Source: Ramlibacter tataouinensis
GTDB taxonomy: Bacteria > Pseudomonadota > Gammaproteobacteria > Burkholderiales > Burkholderiaceae_C
Reading direction: 5' to 3'
DNA length: 64,000 nt
NCBI RefSeq assembly: GCF_001580455.1
Contig: NZ_CP010951.1
Location: 1,612,001-1,676,000 of the forward strand
Position numbers and translations under genes: made by a program
The notes under the pieces: generated by a model
The model's input: only the letters and a program-made list of their open reading frames with translations
The model's database searches: none
What the model was told of the DNA's origin: nothing
In this document: piece after piece, positions 1-8,696 of the stretch
How positions within the stretch are numbered: the first letter of the stretch is position 1
Layout of the letters: each line of letters opens with the position of its first letter

Positions 1-2
1 AC

Positions 3-587
3 CCGCAGCCCATCACGCTCGAAACGCCGCGGGTGCGGCTGGAGCCCATGACCCTGGACCATGTGGCCGGCCTCGAAGCGGCGGCGCGCGACGGCGAGTT
101 GTGGAACCTGCGCATCACCTCGGTGCCGGCACCCGGCGAAACGCAGGCCTACGTCGAGGCCGCCCTGAAGGGCATGCGGGACGGCCACATGCTGCCCTTC
201 GTCGTGCGCGACCTGGCCAGCGGCCAGGTGATCGGGACCAGCCGCTACCACGACATCGTGCCGGCGGTGGAGCGGCTGGAGATCGGCTACACCTGGTACG
301 CCAAGAGCTGGCAGCGCAGCCACGTCAACACCACCTGCAAGCTGGCGCTGATGACGCACGCCTTCGAGACCCTGGGCGCGCAGCTGGTGGGCTGGCGCAC
401 CGACAACTTCAATTTCGCCAGCCAGCGCGCGATCGAGCGCCTGGGCGCGACGAAGGACGGCGTGCTGCGCCATCACGCGCTGCGCCGCGACGGCACGGTG
501 CGCGACACGGTGATGTACAGCCTCACGGCCGGCGAGTGGCCCGAGGTGAAGGCGCACCTGCGCTACCAGCTGGAACGGCCCCGGTGA
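3..587 (+). CDS. GNAT family N-acetyltransferase (5' end outside window)
   Basis: Probable RimJ/RimL-type acetyl-CoA N-acetyltransferase; the substrate cannot be told. The reading frame is open to the window edge and its first codons read PQPITLETPRVRLEPM, the usual first strand of this family, so the GTG at 33 is probably internal and the true start lies upstream. Typical RimL-like blocks follow: ATSRYHD-like strand at about residues 69-75, EIGYTW, and the late segment NFASQRAIERLGA, which is the acetyl-CoA-contacting helix region. The C-terminus is complete. Its TGA overlaps the GTG of the next gene (GTGA), so the two are translationally coupled. Family call is firm, target unknown. Confidence 0.85.
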   Translation, partial: PQPITLETPRVRLEPMTLDHVAGLEAAARDGELWNLRITSVPAPGETQAYVEAALKGMRDGHMLPFVVRDLASGQVIGTSRYHDIVPAVERLEIGYTWYAKSWQRSHVNTTCKLALMTHAFETLGAQLVGWRTDNFNFASQRAIERLGATKDGVLRHHALRRDGTVRDTVMYSLTAGEWPEVKAHLRYQLERPR

Positions 588-1528
588 GCGGCGCGCCGCT
601 GGCCTTCGAGCCGCCGCCGGACGCGCCGCGCTGGAAGCGCCGGCTGCTGTATTCGGCGCTGGCGCGCATCGTCATCTTTACCGCCCTGGCGTTCGGCACC
701 ACGGCCGGGGCCGCCTGGTTGCTCATGCACGGGGTGCCGGGACCGGGACTGCGCCAGCTTCCGCCCGAGTGGCGCGGGCTGGTGCGCGTGGCCGTCATGG
801 TGGCCTGTACGGTCGGGGCCTACCTGTTCCTGGCCCGGGTGATCGAACGCCGCCCGCCGGTCGAATTGTGGCCGTCACGGGGCCTGGCCCACCTGACGGC
901 GGGCGCGCTGGCCGGCCTGGGGCTGATCGCGCTGACCGTGGCGCTGCTGTGGCTTGCGGGCGCCTACCGCATCGTCGGCACCCGTCCTGGCGTCGACTGG
1001 TGGACGCCGCTGCTGACCGTCGGCCTGGGGACGGCCATCGCCGAGGAGATCGCGTTCCGCGGCGTGCTGTTTCGCGCCGTCGAGGAGGCGGCGGGCACCT
1101 GGTGGGCGCTCGGCGTATCCGCCCTGTTCTTTGGCGCGGTGCATGGCGGCAATCCGGGCGCGACCTTCTGGAGCCTGGCAGCGATTGCGATCGAGGCGGG
1201 CCTGATGCTGGCCTTGGTCTTCCACCTCACCCGCTCACTGCCGCTGTGCATCGGCATTCACACGGGCTGGAACTACTCGCAGGGCACCGTGTTCGGCATC
1301 CCGGTGTCGGGGACCGACGCCAAGGGCTGGCTCATCTCGGAACGCCCGGGGCCCGACTGGCTTACCGGCGGCGTGTTCGGCGCCGAGGCCTCGGTGCTGG
1401 CCGTGGCCGTGTCGGCGCTGCTGAGCGCGGCACTGCTGGCCCATGCCTGGCGCCACCGGACCTTCGTGCCGATGCGGCGGCACCGACCTATGATGGAGGC
1501 GGCACCTTCTGCCGGCATCCCATGCTGA
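584..1528 (+). CDS. CPBP family intramembrane glutamic endopeptidase
   Basis: Membrane protein of about 314 residues of the CPBP (CAAX protease/bacteriocin-processing, Abi) family. The three family motifs are present: EEIAFRG at about residue 153, FFGAVHGG at about 182 and HTGWN at about 225, giving the paired glutamates and the two histidines of the active site. Several hydrophobic segments surround them. The start chosen is the GTG at 584, which overlaps the stop of the acetyltransferase; the open frame runs further upstream, but only through the acetyltransferase gene. Its stop overlaps the ATG of the VWA gene. Substrate and role are unknown; members act in prenyl-protein-like processing or self-immunity. 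Confidence 0.85.
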   Translation: MSGAPLAFEPPPDAPRWKRRLLYSALARIVIFTALAFGTTAGAAWLLMHGVPGPGLRQLPPEWRGLVRVAVMVACTVGAYLFLARVIERRPPVELWPSRGLAHLTAGALAGLGLIALTVALLWLAGAYRIVGTRPGVDWWTPLLTVGLGTAIAEEIAFRGVLFRAVEEAAGTWWALGVSALFFGAVHGGNPGATFWSLAAIAIEAGLMLALVFHLTRSLPLCIGIHTGWNYSQGTVFGIPVSGTDAKGWLISERPGPDWLTGGVFGAEASVLAVAVSALLSAALLAHAWRHRTFVPMRRHRPMMEAAPSAGIPC

Positions 1529-2712
1529 TCGATTTTTTCTACACCCTGCGCAGCGCCAAGCTGCCGGTGTCCGTCAAGGAATACCTCGCGCTGCTCGAAG
1601 CGGTGAAGGCCGGCGTGGTCGGCCCGACCAGCGACGGCGGCTATGCCATCGACGACTTCTATTTCCTCTCGCGCACCGCGCTGGTGAAGGACGAGAAGCA
1701 CTACGACAAGTTCGACCGCGCGTTCGCGGCGTATTTCAAGGGCGTGGAGACGGTCGCCGACTTCACCAAGGACATCCCGCTGGAGTGGCTGCGCAAGAAC
1801 CTCGAGCTCGAGCTGTCGCCCGAAGAGAAGGCCAAGATCGAGAAGATGGGCTGGGACGAGCTCATGGAGACGCTGAAGAAACGCTTCGAGGAGCAGAAGG
1901 AGCGGCACGAGGGCGGCAGCAAGATGATCGGCACCGGCGGCACCTCGCCCTTCGGCGCCTACGGCTTCAATCCGCAGGGCATCCGCATCGGCCAGGACAA
2001 GGGCCGCAACCGCAGCGCGGTGAAGGTGTGGGACCAGCGCGCCTACAAGGACTACGACGACAGCCAGGAACTGGGCACGCGCAACATCAAGGTCGCTCTG
2101 CGGCGGCTGCGCAAGTTCGCGCGCGAGGGCGCCGAGGAAGAACTCGACCTGGACGACACCATCCGCGCCACCGCCGCCAACGCCGGCTACCTGGACATCA
2201 AGATGGTGCCCGAGCGGCACAACAACGTGAAGGTGCTGCTGCTGATGGACGTGGGCGGCACCATGGACGAGCACATCCACCGCGTCGAGGAGATGTTCTC
2301 GGCGGCCAAGGCGGAGTTCAAGCACCTGGAGTTCTACTACTTCCACAACTGCGTCTACGATTTCATGTGGAAGAACAACCGGCGGCGCTTCTCCGAGAAG
2401 TTCGCCACCTGGGACATCATCCGCAAGTACAACAAGGACTACAAACTGATCTTCGTGGGCGACGCGACCATGAGTCCCTACGAGATCCTGCAGCCGGGCG
2501 GCAGCGTCGAATACAACAACGAGGAAGCCGGCGCCGAGTGGCTGCAGCGCCTCACCCACGCCTTCCCCAAGTTCGCCTGGATCAATCCCGAGCCGCAGGG
2601 CGTCTGGCAGTACCGCCAGAGCATCGCGGTGATCCAGCAGCTGGTGAATCAGCGCATGTACCCGCTGACGATCAAGGGCCTCGAAGAGGCCATGCGGCTG
2701 CTTTCGAAATAG
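1522..2712 (+). CDS. VWA domain-containing protein (CoxE-like)
   Basis: Cytoplasmic protein of 396 residues with an N-terminal region typical of CoxE-like VWA proteins (starts MLIDFFYTLRSAKLPVS) and a C-terminal von Willebrand factor A domain. The metal-site motif appears as LLMDVGGTMDEH at about residue 242, so the first DxSxS is DxGGT. A basic central linker (about 135-170) precedes it. Such proteins usually partner a MoxR-type AAA ATPase in maturation of metalloenzymes; none is visible downstream, so the partner may lie before the window or elsewhere. The ATG overlaps the preceding stop by seven bases, suggesting coupled translation with the CPBP gene. Confidence 0.85.
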   Translation: MLIDFFYTLRSAKLPVSVKEYLALLEAVKAGVVGPTSDGGYAIDDFYFLSRTALVKDEKHYDKFDRAFAAYFKGVETVADFTKDIPLEWLRKNLELELSPEEKAKIEKMGWDELMETLKKRFEEQKERHEGGSKMIGTGGTSPFGAYGFNPQGIRIGQDKGRNRSAVKVWDQRAYKDYDDSQELGTRNIKVALRRLRKFAREGAEEELDLDDTIRATAANAGYLDIKMVPERHNNVKVLLLMDVGGTMDEHIHRVEEMFSAAKAEFKHLEFYYFHNCVYDFMWKNNRRRFSEKFATWDIIRKYNKDYKLIFVGDATMSPYEILQPGGSVEYNNEEAGAEWLQRLTHAFPKFAWINPEPQGVWQYRQSIAVIQQLVNQRMYPLTIKGLEEAMRLLSK

Positions 2713-2721
2713 GGGGCGGCG

Positions 2722-2979
2722 CTAGTTCGCCGCGATGGCGTCGATGGCGTCGCGGCGGATCACGATGCGGGCGTAGTCGCGCGCCGTCATTTCGATCGCT
2801 TCGGCCGTGATCCGGGTCACCCGCCCGCCGATGGCCTGGCCCTTCACGTACACCATCACGCCCTTCTTGTCCTTCATACTGGCTTCCAGCAGTTCGTTGA
2901 AGGCGTCGCTGGCCGCGGCGTGGGCCAGACCCGCGATGGCAAGGAGGCCGCTGACGAGGGCCATGCGCAATGCGTTCAT
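2722..2979 (-). CDS. Small exported protein, function unknown
   Basis: An 85-residue protein with a clear Sec signal peptide (cleavage probably after AHA at about residue 22). The mature part of about 60 residues has alternating short strands (VMVYVKGQAIGGRVTRI, ARIVIRRDAIDAI), which resembles a small beta-barrel but cannot be assigned to a family. The start has a good ribosome site (AGGAG, 6-8 bases upstream of ATG at 2979). It converges on the VWA gene, with the stops 9 bases apart. Confidence 0.7.
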   Translation of the reverse strand: MNALRMALVSGLLAIAGLAHAAASDAFNELLEASMKDKKGVMVYVKGQAIGGRVTRITAEAIEMTARDYARIVIRRDAIDAIAAN

Positions 2980-3057
2980 GCTTCTCTCCTCCTAAGAAAG
3001 AAGCTTGCATTGTGCCGGGGGCGGCCCCCAGGCCGGACAATTACAATGATCAGCCCC

Positions 3058-3132
3058 GCCGCCGTAGTTCAATGGATAGAACGAGCGCCTCCTAAGCGCT
3101 AGATACAGGTTCGATTCCTGTCGGGGGCGCCA
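3058..3132 (+). tRNA. tRNA-Arg (anticodon CCU)
   Basis: A 75-base tRNA with encoded CCA. D stem GTTC/GAAC, anticodon stem AGCGC/GCGCT around loop CT-CCT-AA, and T stem ACAGG/CCTGT are perfect. The anticodon CCU reads AGG. The acceptor stem 5' strand GCCGCCG pairs with CGGGGGC except for position 4:69, which is G-G. A TACAAT -10-like hexamer lies at 3042-3047 and a T-run follows at about 3150-3155. tRNA-Arg genes are frequent integration sites, and a gene-poor stretch and a sulfatase gene follow. Confidence 0.95.
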
Positions 3133-3739
3133 CAGCGCAGTCCAGCCCCGTTTTTTGGCTTGCTTGCTTGGCTTCCAGGCAACGCCTCGCTTCCCTCTCC
3201 CAGGAATTCGCGGCACTCCCGTTTGACGACGTCACCATGCGCTGCGCCTTGCACCGAGATGCCCTTGGGCGTCCGGTGGCGAGTTGAGCGAGGCGATCAC
3301 GCCAGAACCGCAGCCCGCGCAGTCCTCCGGCCGGTTGCCCGTGCCGCCCGTCGCCGTCGTCCCCGCGCCCACGGACCAGCCGCAGTGGCCCGCCCATCAC
3401 CGCCGAAGCCCCGAGCCGGCGCTCCGTGGGTGAACCCAACAGGCCCGAATAGCAGACCCGGCCGGACGTGATCCACATGAACCGCCGCGTCGCGCGCAAC
3501 GACCTCAGCGTCTCGGGCAGATGGCACTAAGGGGCTATAGGCAAACCGCCAATGCGCCGCTATTGTGTCGCCCGTTTCAACTTGCCAGGTCAAGCGCAGC
3601 GTCTGCGGAATGCGCGGATTGGAACTGACCCACGTTGGGACGCGCACCATGAAGTCCGGCAGCAAGCCGGGCCACGAAGGTGACACGAACGGGTCGCCAA
3701 CTCCAACTGAGACTCAACCTTCTTTCAAGGAGCAATGCA
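3133..3739. other. Gene-poor intergenic region after tRNA-Arg
   Basis: About 600 bases without a convincing gene. Short open frames on both strands give Arg/Ala/Pro-rich products without recognisable domains, and the minus-strand frame that covers the tRNA is the familiar artefact of tRNA antisense translation. No repeat of the tRNA 3' end was seen up to the end of the sulfatase gene. A clear ribosome site for the sulfatase (AAGGAG) lies at 3727-3732. It could be a decayed coding region, but nothing identifiable remains. Confidence 0.5.
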
Positions 3740-5266
3740 ATGGCAAAGAAGCCGAACATCCTGGTGATGTGGGGTGACGACATTGGCCAGTCCAACCTCA
3801 GCTGCTACACGAAAGGGATGATGGGCTACCGCACGCCCAACATCGACCGAATCGCCAAGGAGGGCATGATCTTCACCGACGCATACGCCGAGCAAAGCTG
3901 TACGGCCGGGCGGGCGTCATTCATCACCGGCCAGTGTGGCCTGCGCACCGGCCTCACCAAGGTGGGCCTGCCTGGCGCCGAGCTGGGCCTCAAGGGCGAG
4001 GACATCACCATCGCCGAGGCGCTCAAGCCGCTCGGCTATCGGACCGGCCAATTCGGCAAGAACCACCTGGGTGACCGCGACGAACACCTGCCGACCATGC
4101 ATGGCTTCGATGAATTCTTCGGCAACCTGTATCACCTGAACGCCGAGGAGGAGCCGGAGGAAGTGGACTACCCGAACGCCAAGGACTTCCCGGAGTTCAA
4201 GAAAAAGTACGGCCCACGTGGCGTGCTGCACTGCTATGCCGACGGGAAAGGCGGCCAGAAGATCGAGAACACAGGCCCGCTGACGAAGAAGCGCATGGAA
4301 ACCTGCGACGACGAATTCATGGCGGCGGCCAAGAAGTTCATCCAGGCCGCCCACGATGCCGGCGAGCCATTCTTCGTGTGGTTCAACACCTCGCACATGC
4401 ATGCGTGGACGCACGTGAAGCCGGAGAGCCGTGGTCAATCCGGGCGCTGGCAGTCCGAGTACCACGACGTGATGATCGACCACGACAAGTGCATCGGAGC
4501 GATGCTCGACTTTCTGGACAAACTCGGCATCGCCGACAACACGTTCGTGAAGTACAGCACCGACAACGGCCCGCACATGAACACCTGGCCGGATGCGGGC
4601 ACGACCCCGTTCCGCAACGAGAAGAACTCCAGTTGGGAGGGCGCATACCGCATCCCGTTGGTGGTTCGATTTCCAGGGAAGATCGCGGCTGGTTCAGAGT
4701 CGAACGAAATCGTCAGCCACCTGGACTGGTTCCCCACCATCCTGGCATTGGCCGGAGAGCCCGACATCAAGGAGAAGCTCAAGAAGGGCCACAAGATCGG
4801 CAACAAGACCTACAAGGTCCACCTCGACGGCTACAACCTGCTGCCGTACCTGACGGGCAAGGAAACCAAGAGCCCGCGTCCGGGCTTCCTCTATTTCACC
4901 GATGACGGCGATCTTGCGGCATTGCGCTACGACAACTGGAAGATGCTGTTCATGGAGCAGCGCATCACCGGCACGTTCAAGATCTGGCAGGAACCGTTCG
5001 TGGTGCTGCGCGTACCCTACATCTTCAACATGCGGATGGACCCGTACGAGCACGCACAGATCACGTCAAACACCTACTACGACTGGATGTTCCGGCATGT
5101 CTACCTGCTGGTCCCTGCGCAAGCCATGGTCGCGGAGTTCCTGGCGACCTTCAAGGAGTTCCCGCCGCGGCAGAAGTCGGCGAGTTTCAGCCTAGACCAG
5201 GTGATCGAGAAGATGACAGCCGCAGCCACTGGAGGTGGTGTCGAGAAGAGCCCTCCAAGCCTCTAG
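3740..5266 (+). CDS. Type I sulfatase (arylsulfatase family)
   Basis: A 508-residue enzyme expected to hydrolyse sulfate esters after conversion of an active-site cysteine to formylglycine. The signature reads CTAGR with Cys at about residue 54, matching CxAxR. The metal-ligand aspartates appear near the N-terminus (MWGDDIG, residues 10-16), and STDNGPH at about 273 supplies the second Asp/Asn pair. There is no signal peptide, so it is predicted cytoplasmic. The ATG at 3740 is 7 bases after AAGGAG; the longer open frame has no such site. It stands alone between tRNA-Arg and a convergent phosphatase gene, with no sulfate-ester transporter or maturation enzyme adjacent. Its codons appear somewhat less G/C-ending than its neighbours, which hints at transfer but was not computed. 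Confidence 0.9.
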   Translation: MAKKPNILVMWGDDIGQSNLSCYTKGMMGYRTPNIDRIAKEGMIFTDAYAEQSCTAGRASFITGQCGLRTGLTKVGLPGAELGLKGEDITIAEALKPLGYRTGQFGKNHLGDRDEHLPTMHGFDEFFGNLYHLNAEEEPEEVDYPNAKDFPEFKKKYGPRGVLHCYADGKGGQKIENTGPLTKKRMETCDDEFMAAAKKFIQAAHDAGEPFFVWFNTSHMHAWTHVKPESRGQSGRWQSEYHDVMIDHDKCIGAMLDFLDKLGIADNTFVKYSTDNGPHMNTWPDAGTTPFRNEKNSSWEGAYRIPLVVRFPGKIAAGSESNEIVSHLDWFPTILALAGEPDIKEKLKKGHKIGNKTYKVHLDGYNLLPYLTGKETKSPRPGFLYFTDDGDLAALRYDNWKMLFMEQRITGTFKIWQEPFVVLRVPYIFNMRMDPYEHAQITSNTYYDWMFRHVYLLVPAQAMVAEFLATFKEFPPRQKSASFSLDQVIEKMTAAATGGGVEKSPPSL

Positions 5267-5274
5267 CTTTCGGC

Positions 5275-5300
5275 GCCGCCTTGTGCAATCCCGAGGCGGC
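5275..5300. terminator. Hairpin between two convergent genes
   Basis: Inverted repeat with arms GCCGCCT and AGGCGGC and a 12-base loop, lying between the convergent stops of the sulfatase and the phosphatase-family gene. No T-run follows directly, so a terminator role is only plausible. Confidence 0.4.
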
Positions 5301-5324
5301 ACTCGATGCGGTTTTGCGCGCTCC

Positions 5325-7007
5325 TCACGGCGCCAGCAACGGCAGCAGCCGCCCTTCCGAGGCCGAGGGCGGCGGCACCTGCAGCAGCGCGGCGATCGTC
5401 GGCGCGATGCCCGACACTTCGGCGCGCTCGCTGTAGCGACCGGCCTTCACCCAGCGCGGCCCGTAGAACAGGATGGGCACGTTGGTGTCGTAGGGGTGCG
5501 GGGAGCCGTGCGTCGTGGTCGAGGTGCTGGATCCGAACATCCAGTAGGGCTTCAGCGCCACCTGCAGGTCGCCGGACCGCTCCGCGTTCCATGACTTGCG
5601 CATCTGGTCGAAGAGCGGCGCACCCGCGCGCGTGTTGCCGGCCAGCTCGTCACGCGTGTACACGGCGGCGAAGGCCTCCTCCTTCAGCAGCAGGGCACGG
5701 GCCTCGTCCTGCACGGCGAGCCGGTCCACTTTGCGCTCGGCGATCAGCTGGTGGTCGAGCGCCAGCGCCGAGGCCGTGAAGTAGCGGGCCCAGTTGCCGG
5801 GGCCGAACTTCTGCTGCAGGCCGGCATTGATCCGCGACAGCACGGCACTGCCGCTCACCCGCCCGGCGTTGCGACCGGCTGCCAGGCTGGTCTCGGGTGC
5901 CGGCATGAAGCCGTGGTCGGCGGTGAGCACGGCGACGTAGTTGTCCTTGCCCACCATCGTGTCCAGGTCCTTGAAGAATGCCTGGAACATCCGGTCGAGC
6001 TGCAAGAGATGGTCGTGCGAGAGGCGCGACTCGGCGCTGAATGCATGGTTCACGTAGTCGTGGCCCGACAGGCTGATGGCGAGGATGTCGGGCACGTCGT
6101 CCTGGCCCAGCGCCTCGCCGCGGATGGCCGCCCGGGCAAACTCCAGCGACAGCTCGTCCACGAATGGGCTGCGCAGCAGCGCCGCGTAGTACGCACCGTC
6201 GGGCTTGTCCTGGGCCGCGCCCATGGTCATCGGCAGCTTTCCGCCCTTGGCCAGGAACCAAGGCTGCTCGTCCGGCAGCGACGACGCGTAGGCGGCGTTG
6301 TCGCGCACCGGCCGCCAGTCCTGCCTGAAGTAGCGATCGGCCGGCTTGCCGGCGTTGAAGGTGTTGACCCAGGCCGGGTGCTGCGGCATGTAGAAGGTCG
6401 ACGAGGCGAACTGGCCCGACTTCGACATGTACATGTAGGCGACGCCGGTCTTACCGGCCGGCAGGATGGCACCGCGGTCCTTGCCGGAGATGCCGATGAC
6501 CTTGGCGCCAGGGTTGCGGCGCTTGAGCACGTCGCCGACCGTCTCCACCATCAGGTTCTTCGGGCTCGTTCCGTCCAGCTTGTCGGTGCTGTTTCCGATA
6601 TAGCTGTAGCGCGTGTCGCCGGTGCAGTACTCGAGCTCGCCGGTCTGCGCGTCGCGCCAGTCGTTGCCGATGATGCCGTGCCGCCAGGCATACGTCCCCG
6701 TCAGCATGCTCGCGTGCCCCGCCGCGGTGACGGTGAAGGCGTAGCCGTAGTGCGCATCGGAGAGCCAGGCGCCGCGATCGAGAAAGCGTGCCAGGCCGTC
6801 CGGCGCGAGCTGGCTGCGATAGTCCACCACCTGGCGTTGTGGCAGGCCGTCGACCACCATGAACACCACCAGGCGCGGCGGTGCGGGCCGCCTGCCATCT
6901 GGCGTGCTGGCCTGTGGCGTGCCGCACGAGGCGAGCGCGCCGGCGATCAGGGCAAGGCCGACGGCGCGAAGGGCAAAGGATCGGAGCAAAAGGCGGCGCA
7001 TCATCAT
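5325..7007 (-). CDS. Alkaline phosphatase-family lipoprotein (type I phosphodiesterase fold)
   Basis: A 560-residue exported protein. The signal peptide ends in LASC with Cys28, a lipobox, so it is probably anchored in the outer membrane. The catalytic core resembles PafA-type phosphatases: metal Asp in MVVDG (D53), a probable threonine nucleophile in FTVTAAGHASML (T92 or T94), SLSGHDYVNH and TADHGFMP carrying further Asp/His ligands, and HGSPHPYD near the C-terminus. It is expected to release phosphate from monoesters or cleave diesters in the periplasm; the substrate is unknown. It diverges from the DODA-type dioxygenase gene and converges with the sulfatase. Confidence 0.85.
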   Translation of the reverse strand: MMMRRLLLRSFALRAVGLALIAGALASCGTPQASTPDGRRPAPPRLVVFMVVDGLPQRQVVDYRSQLAPDGLARFLDRGAWLSDAHYGYAFTVTAAGHASMLTGTYAWRHGIIGNDWRDAQTGELEYCTGDTRYSYIGNSTDKLDGTSPKNLMVETVGDVLKRRNPGAKVIGISGKDRGAILPAGKTGVAYMYMSKSGQFASSTFYMPQHPAWVNTFNAGKPADRYFRQDWRPVRDNAAYASSLPDEQPWFLAKGGKLPMTMGAAQDKPDGAYYAALLRSPFVDELSLEFARAAIRGEALGQDDVPDILAISLSGHDYVNHAFSAESRLSHDHLLQLDRMFQAFFKDLDTMVGKDNYVAVLTADHGFMPAPETSLAAGRNAGRVSGSAVLSRINAGLQQKFGPGNWARYFTASALALDHQLIAERKVDRLAVQDEARALLLKEEAFAAVYTRDELAGNTRAGAPLFDQMRKSWNAERSGDLQVALKPYWMFGSSTSTTTHGSPHPYDTNVPILFYGPRWVKAGRYSERAEVSGIAPTIAALLQVPPPSASEGRLLPLLAP

Positions 7008-7164
7008 GGTTCAGTTTAAAGCGAGCTCCACGCCCGGACGGCAACGAAAACCCTGCCGGCGTGGCGGCATACGGAAAGGCCCGCGCTATCACGCTCAGGG
7101 CAATGCGCTAAGGGAACTTTCCTGCTCTTTCCCGTCTCAGCCAATCCAGCCTATCGACCACGCC

Positions 7165-8070
7165 ATGACCGGATCGTTCCTTCCCGCCCGGCGCCGCTTC
7201 ATCGGCACCGCTTCCCTCGCCTCGATGCTGTCTGCCTTGTCCCTCCTGGCGACCAGGTCCGCGTTCGCGGCGGCCGGCGGCAGCCCGGCCCGCATGCCCG
7301 TGATCTTCGTCGGCCACGGCAGTCCGATGAATGCCATTGCCGACAACGCATTCACGCGCCGGCTTCGCAGCTGGGGCACGGAGCTTCCGCGCCCGGCCGC
7401 GATCCTCTCGGTGTCCGCCCACTGGCTGACCCCAGGCGCAACGCTGGTCGACGTGCAGGCCCGGCCGCCGACGATCCACGACTTCGGCGGCTTTCCCCGG
7501 GCCCTGCACGACATGCGCTACCCCGCCCCCGGCGCGCCTGCCATCGCCAGGCAGGCGCTGGAGGTCGTGGCGCCGTTGCACGCGCGCCCCGCGGACGACT
7601 GGGGCTTCGACCACGGCACCTGGACGGTGCTGCACCACCTGTTCCCGCACGCCGACGTGCCGGTCTTCCAGTTGTCCATCGACTACGAGCGGCCGGCCGA
7701 CTTCCACTACACGCTGGGGCGCCGGCTGGCCCGCCTGCGCGAGCAAGGCGTGCTGATCATGGGAAGCGGGAATGTGGTCCACAACCTGCGGGCCACCGAG
7801 CGAGGCGCGCCGGAGGCCGCGCGCGCGACCGCACCCTGGGCCCAATCGTTCGACGACGCGATCCGATTGGCGCTCGATGGCCGGGACGACAAGGCCCTGG
7901 TGGCTTACCAGCGTCTCGACGCAGGCGCGAGCATGGCGGTCCCGACGCCCGATCACTACTGGCCGTTCCTGTACGCGCTCGGCGCGGCGGATCGGTCGGA
8001 TAGGCTGAAGACGACGTACGCGTCTTTTCAGTCAGGCACGCTCAGCATGCGCTGCGTGCAGTTCGGTTAG
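7165..8070 (+). CDS. DODA-type extradiol aromatic ring-opening dioxygenase family, Tat-type signal
   Basis: A 301-residue protein of the 4,5-DOPA-extradiol-dioxygenase (YgiD/LigB-like) family. It has the characteristic blocks VGHGSPMNA, LSVSAHW, HDFGGFP, DDWGFDHGTW, MGSGNVVHNL and PTPDHYWPFLYALGA, including the metal histidines. The N-terminus ARRRFIGTASLA followed by a hydrophobic stretch and AFA looks like a twin-arginine signal, so a folded metal-loaded enzyme may be exported. The ATG at 7165 is chosen because the Tat motif follows at once; the frame is open upstream without coding character. It is divergent from the phosphatase gene. Physiological substrate unknown. Confidence 0.85.
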   Translation: MTGSFLPARRRFIGTASLASMLSALSLLATRSAFAAAGGSPARMPVIFVGHGSPMNAIADNAFTRRLRSWGTELPRPAAILSVSAHWLTPGATLVDVQARPPTIHDFGGFPRALHDMRYPAPGAPAIARQALEVVAPLHARPADDWGFDHGTWTVLHHLFPHADVPVFQLSIDYERPADFHYTLGRRLARLREQGVLIMGSGNVVHNLRATERGAPEAARATAPWAQSFDDAIRLALDGRDDKALVAYQRLDAGASMAVPTPDHYWPFLYALGAADRSDRLKTTYASFQSGTLSMRCVQFG

Positions 8071-8184
8071 CGATCTCGACGGACATCGATCAGCCGTCGC
8101 TCCGCCCTGCTTTCCCGCTTCCGCAGATTTCCGCTCGCCGCCTACTCGGCCTCAGGTAGATTCTCGGGGGGGCGCCAGTGCACA

Positions 8185-8514
8185 TCACTTCTTGGCAGCC
8201 TTCTTCACGTACTCCGCGCACTTGAGGTCCGCGGAGCGCGGCATGTCGGTATAGGTGCCGGGGACCCGCACGGTCGCGGACTTGCCCGGCTGAATGGTGA
8301 CCGACCGCGGCGGGCCGGCGTCGGCCCCGGTAAAGCTGCCGCTGCATCGGACAGCCTTGGCGGTGTTGTTGGTGATCTTGATCGCATCGGGGTTGTCCGC
8401 CGGTACCGGGGCGACGGTCAGATCGAGCCCGGACAGGTCCTGCTTCAGGTCCAGCTTTCCCGCCATGGCATAGGCCGGCAGCATGAGCGTGGCGACGATG
8501 AGCACGAGGCGCAT
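8185..8514 (-). CDS. Small periplasmic protein, function unknown
   Basis: A 109-residue protein with a signal peptide ending AMA. The mature part contains two cysteines (in VRCSG and LKCAE), which could form a disulfide, and an Ig-like pattern of strands (IKITNNTAKAV, RSVTIQPGKSATVRVPG). The Lys-rich end is KKAAKK. The ATG at 8514 is preferred over the TTG at 8520 because AAGGAG lies 7 bases before it. Similar short proteins are common in Comamonadaceae, without known function. Confidence 0.7.
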   Translation of the reverse strand: MRLVLIVATLMLPAYAMAGKLDLKQDLSGLDLTVAPVPADNPDAIKITNNTAKAVRCSGSFTGADAGPPRSVTIQPGKSATVRVPGTYTDMPRSADLKCAEYVKKAAKK

Positions 8515-8696
8515 GATCAATCTCCTTCACCTTCGATGTGCTTTTCAAGATGGCACGTCGACGACTTCTTTCCAATGGGACGAAGGTGCAATTCCGGGGG
8601 CGGCTGCGGGACGGCAATAAGTCTTAACAATGGGCGCGGGCGCCGTGAGCGAACATCGTCCTGGTTGCATTGACCCTCGTCTGATGAGGAGCCCAC

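Noticed and set aside
2992..3499. Minus-strand open frames that cover tRNA-Arg
   Set aside because: Their peptides contain the common artefact sequence produced by translating tRNA antisense, and no domain or ribosome site supports them.
3133..5266. Possible attachment-site repeat of the tRNA-Arg 3' end
   Set aside because: No second copy of the T-arm/acceptor sequence was found in the stretch up to the end of the sulfatase, and no integrase is present.
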